This document shows positions 14,551 to 15,014 of a stretch of DNA of 15,014 nucleotides, piece by piece (position 1 is the first letter of the stretch; each line of letters starts with the position of its first letter). This DNA comes from JAEYFP01 sp964566545 (GTDB lineage: Bacteria; Bacillota; Clostridia; Lachnospirales; Lachnospiraceae), in contig CAZMIX010000058.1 of the NCBI GenBank assembly GCA_964566545.1, positions 1 through 15,014 on the forward strand, given 5' to 3'. A program made the translations under genes and the position numbers. The notes beneath the pieces were generated by a model. The model saw only the letters and a program-made list of their open reading frames with translations, did not search any database and had not been told where the DNA came from.

Positions 14551-14585
14551 ATAGGAAATTTAGAAGAATTTCCTATGAAAGAAAC
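14542..14585. repeat. Perfect 19-bp inverted repeat (long hairpin)
   Basis: Positions 14542-14560 and 14567-14585 are perfect inverted complements around the six-base loop TAGAAG. The core of each arm is TTTCATAGGAAATT and its complement. The left arm doubles as the U-rich tail of the preceding hairpin. Such a long AT-rich perfect palindrome could be an RNA processing or stabilising element, or one copy of a dispersed palindromic repeat. Confidence 0.8.
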
Positions 14586-14666
14586 TTATATGCGCAGCCC
14601 GCAAAACGGAATTTTACCGTAAACGGCATCGCTTGCGCGCAAAATATGAGAAAAGGAGCTGAGAAG

Positions 14667-15014
14667 ATGTCGGATTACATCTTGGAAATGAACCATATCA
14701 CAAAGGAATTTTCAGGCGTTAAAGCATTGGATGATGTAAATCTTCAAGTAAAACGCGGCGAAATCCATGCGTTATGTGGCGAAAACGGAGCGGGAAAATC
14801 GACTCTGATGAATGTTTTATCCGGCGTATACCCCCATGGTACTTATTCGGGGGATATCGCATATAAAGGCGAAGCCTGCAGCTTTCACAATTTGAGAGAC
14901 AGTGAAGCCAAGGGTATCGTTATTATTCATCAGGAGCTGGCACTGAGTCCATTGTTATCTGTTGCAGAAAACGTGTTTTTAGGAAACGAACAAACCTCTG
15001 CAAGAGGAGTGATC
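14667..15014 (+). CDS. mmsA: Sugar ABC transporter ATP-binding protein, MmsA-like (5' part)
   Basis: The first 116 codons of a CUT2 ATPase; the gene continues past the window. The family normally has two fused ATPase domains of about 510 residues in total, so less than a quarter is present. The Walker A motif GENGAGKST is at residues 38-46 and the Q-loop Gln at residue 89 (IIHQEL), followed by LSPLLSVAENVFLGNE, typical of RbsA/XylG/MmsA proteins. The insert YPHGTYSGDIAYKG suits the multiple-monosaccharide (MmsA/XylG) branch. AAAAGGAG at 14651-14658 sets the start. It pairs with the ChvE-like gene upstream, and a permease gene is expected next. Confidence 0.92.
   Translation, partial: MSDYILEMNHITKEFSGVKALDDVNLQVKRGEIHALCGENGAGKSTLMNVLSGVYPHGTYSGDIAYKGEACSFHNLRDSEAKGIVIIHQELALSPLLSVAENVFLGNEQTSARGVI

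Overview
The window looks like a draft-assembly fragment of a gut-type Firmicute, most likely a Clostridia/Lachnospiraceae relative. The grounds are AAAGGAGG-type ribosome binding sites, TTGACA/TATAAT promoters, Leloir genes in the order galK-galE-galT with a Firmicute-type (class 2) GalT, and sugar ABC importers with lipoprotein binding proteins. A run of 10 N at 885-894 marks an assembly gap, so lesions in coding frames should be read with caution.

Region 1 (1-3277) is a CUT1-type sugar importer: a lipoprotein solute-binding protein (129-1446, interrupted by the gap) and two permeases (1538-2425 and 2438-3277). It has no ATPase gene, so a shared ATPase encoded elsewhere is expected. The importer is preceded by the 3' tail of another gene (2-142) that overlaps it. 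Region 2 (3287-4560) is a LacI-family repressor on the minus strand and a 278-bp divergent control region. That region holds two overlapping, opposed promoters and four copies of a 9-bp palindrome, TTTACTAAA, one of them degenerate. Region 3 (4561-8358) is the Leloir operon galK-galE-galT, closed by an intrinsic terminator at 8376-8404. As written, galK lacks roughly 46 bases in the middle and is frameshifted. The likely logic is uptake of a galactose-containing sugar, phosphorylation (GalK), uridylyl transfer (GalT) and epimerisation (GalE) under the LacI-family repressor.

Region 4 (8457-11501) starts at a clear promoter and carries three unrecognised membrane proteins. Two have an N-terminal double-CxxC zinc ribbon, and all three have one membrane segment followed by a related helical domain. 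They are followed by an aldo/keto reductase, probably in the same transcript, and a terminator at 11552-11580. This set is the best candidate for an undescribed system. Region 5 (11631-13164) is a TetR-family regulator with a tandem 15-bp palindromic operator over its transcription start, followed by a CPBP (CAAX protease-like) membrane protein.

Region 6 (13248-15014) is the beginning of a second sugar importer of the CUT2 type: a ChvE-like monosaccharide-binding lipoprotein, then an intergenic region with two strong hairpins (one with a perfect 19-bp stem), then the first 116 codons of its ATPase, which runs off the window end. No rRNA, tRNA, CRISPR array, insertion sequence or phage gene was seen.
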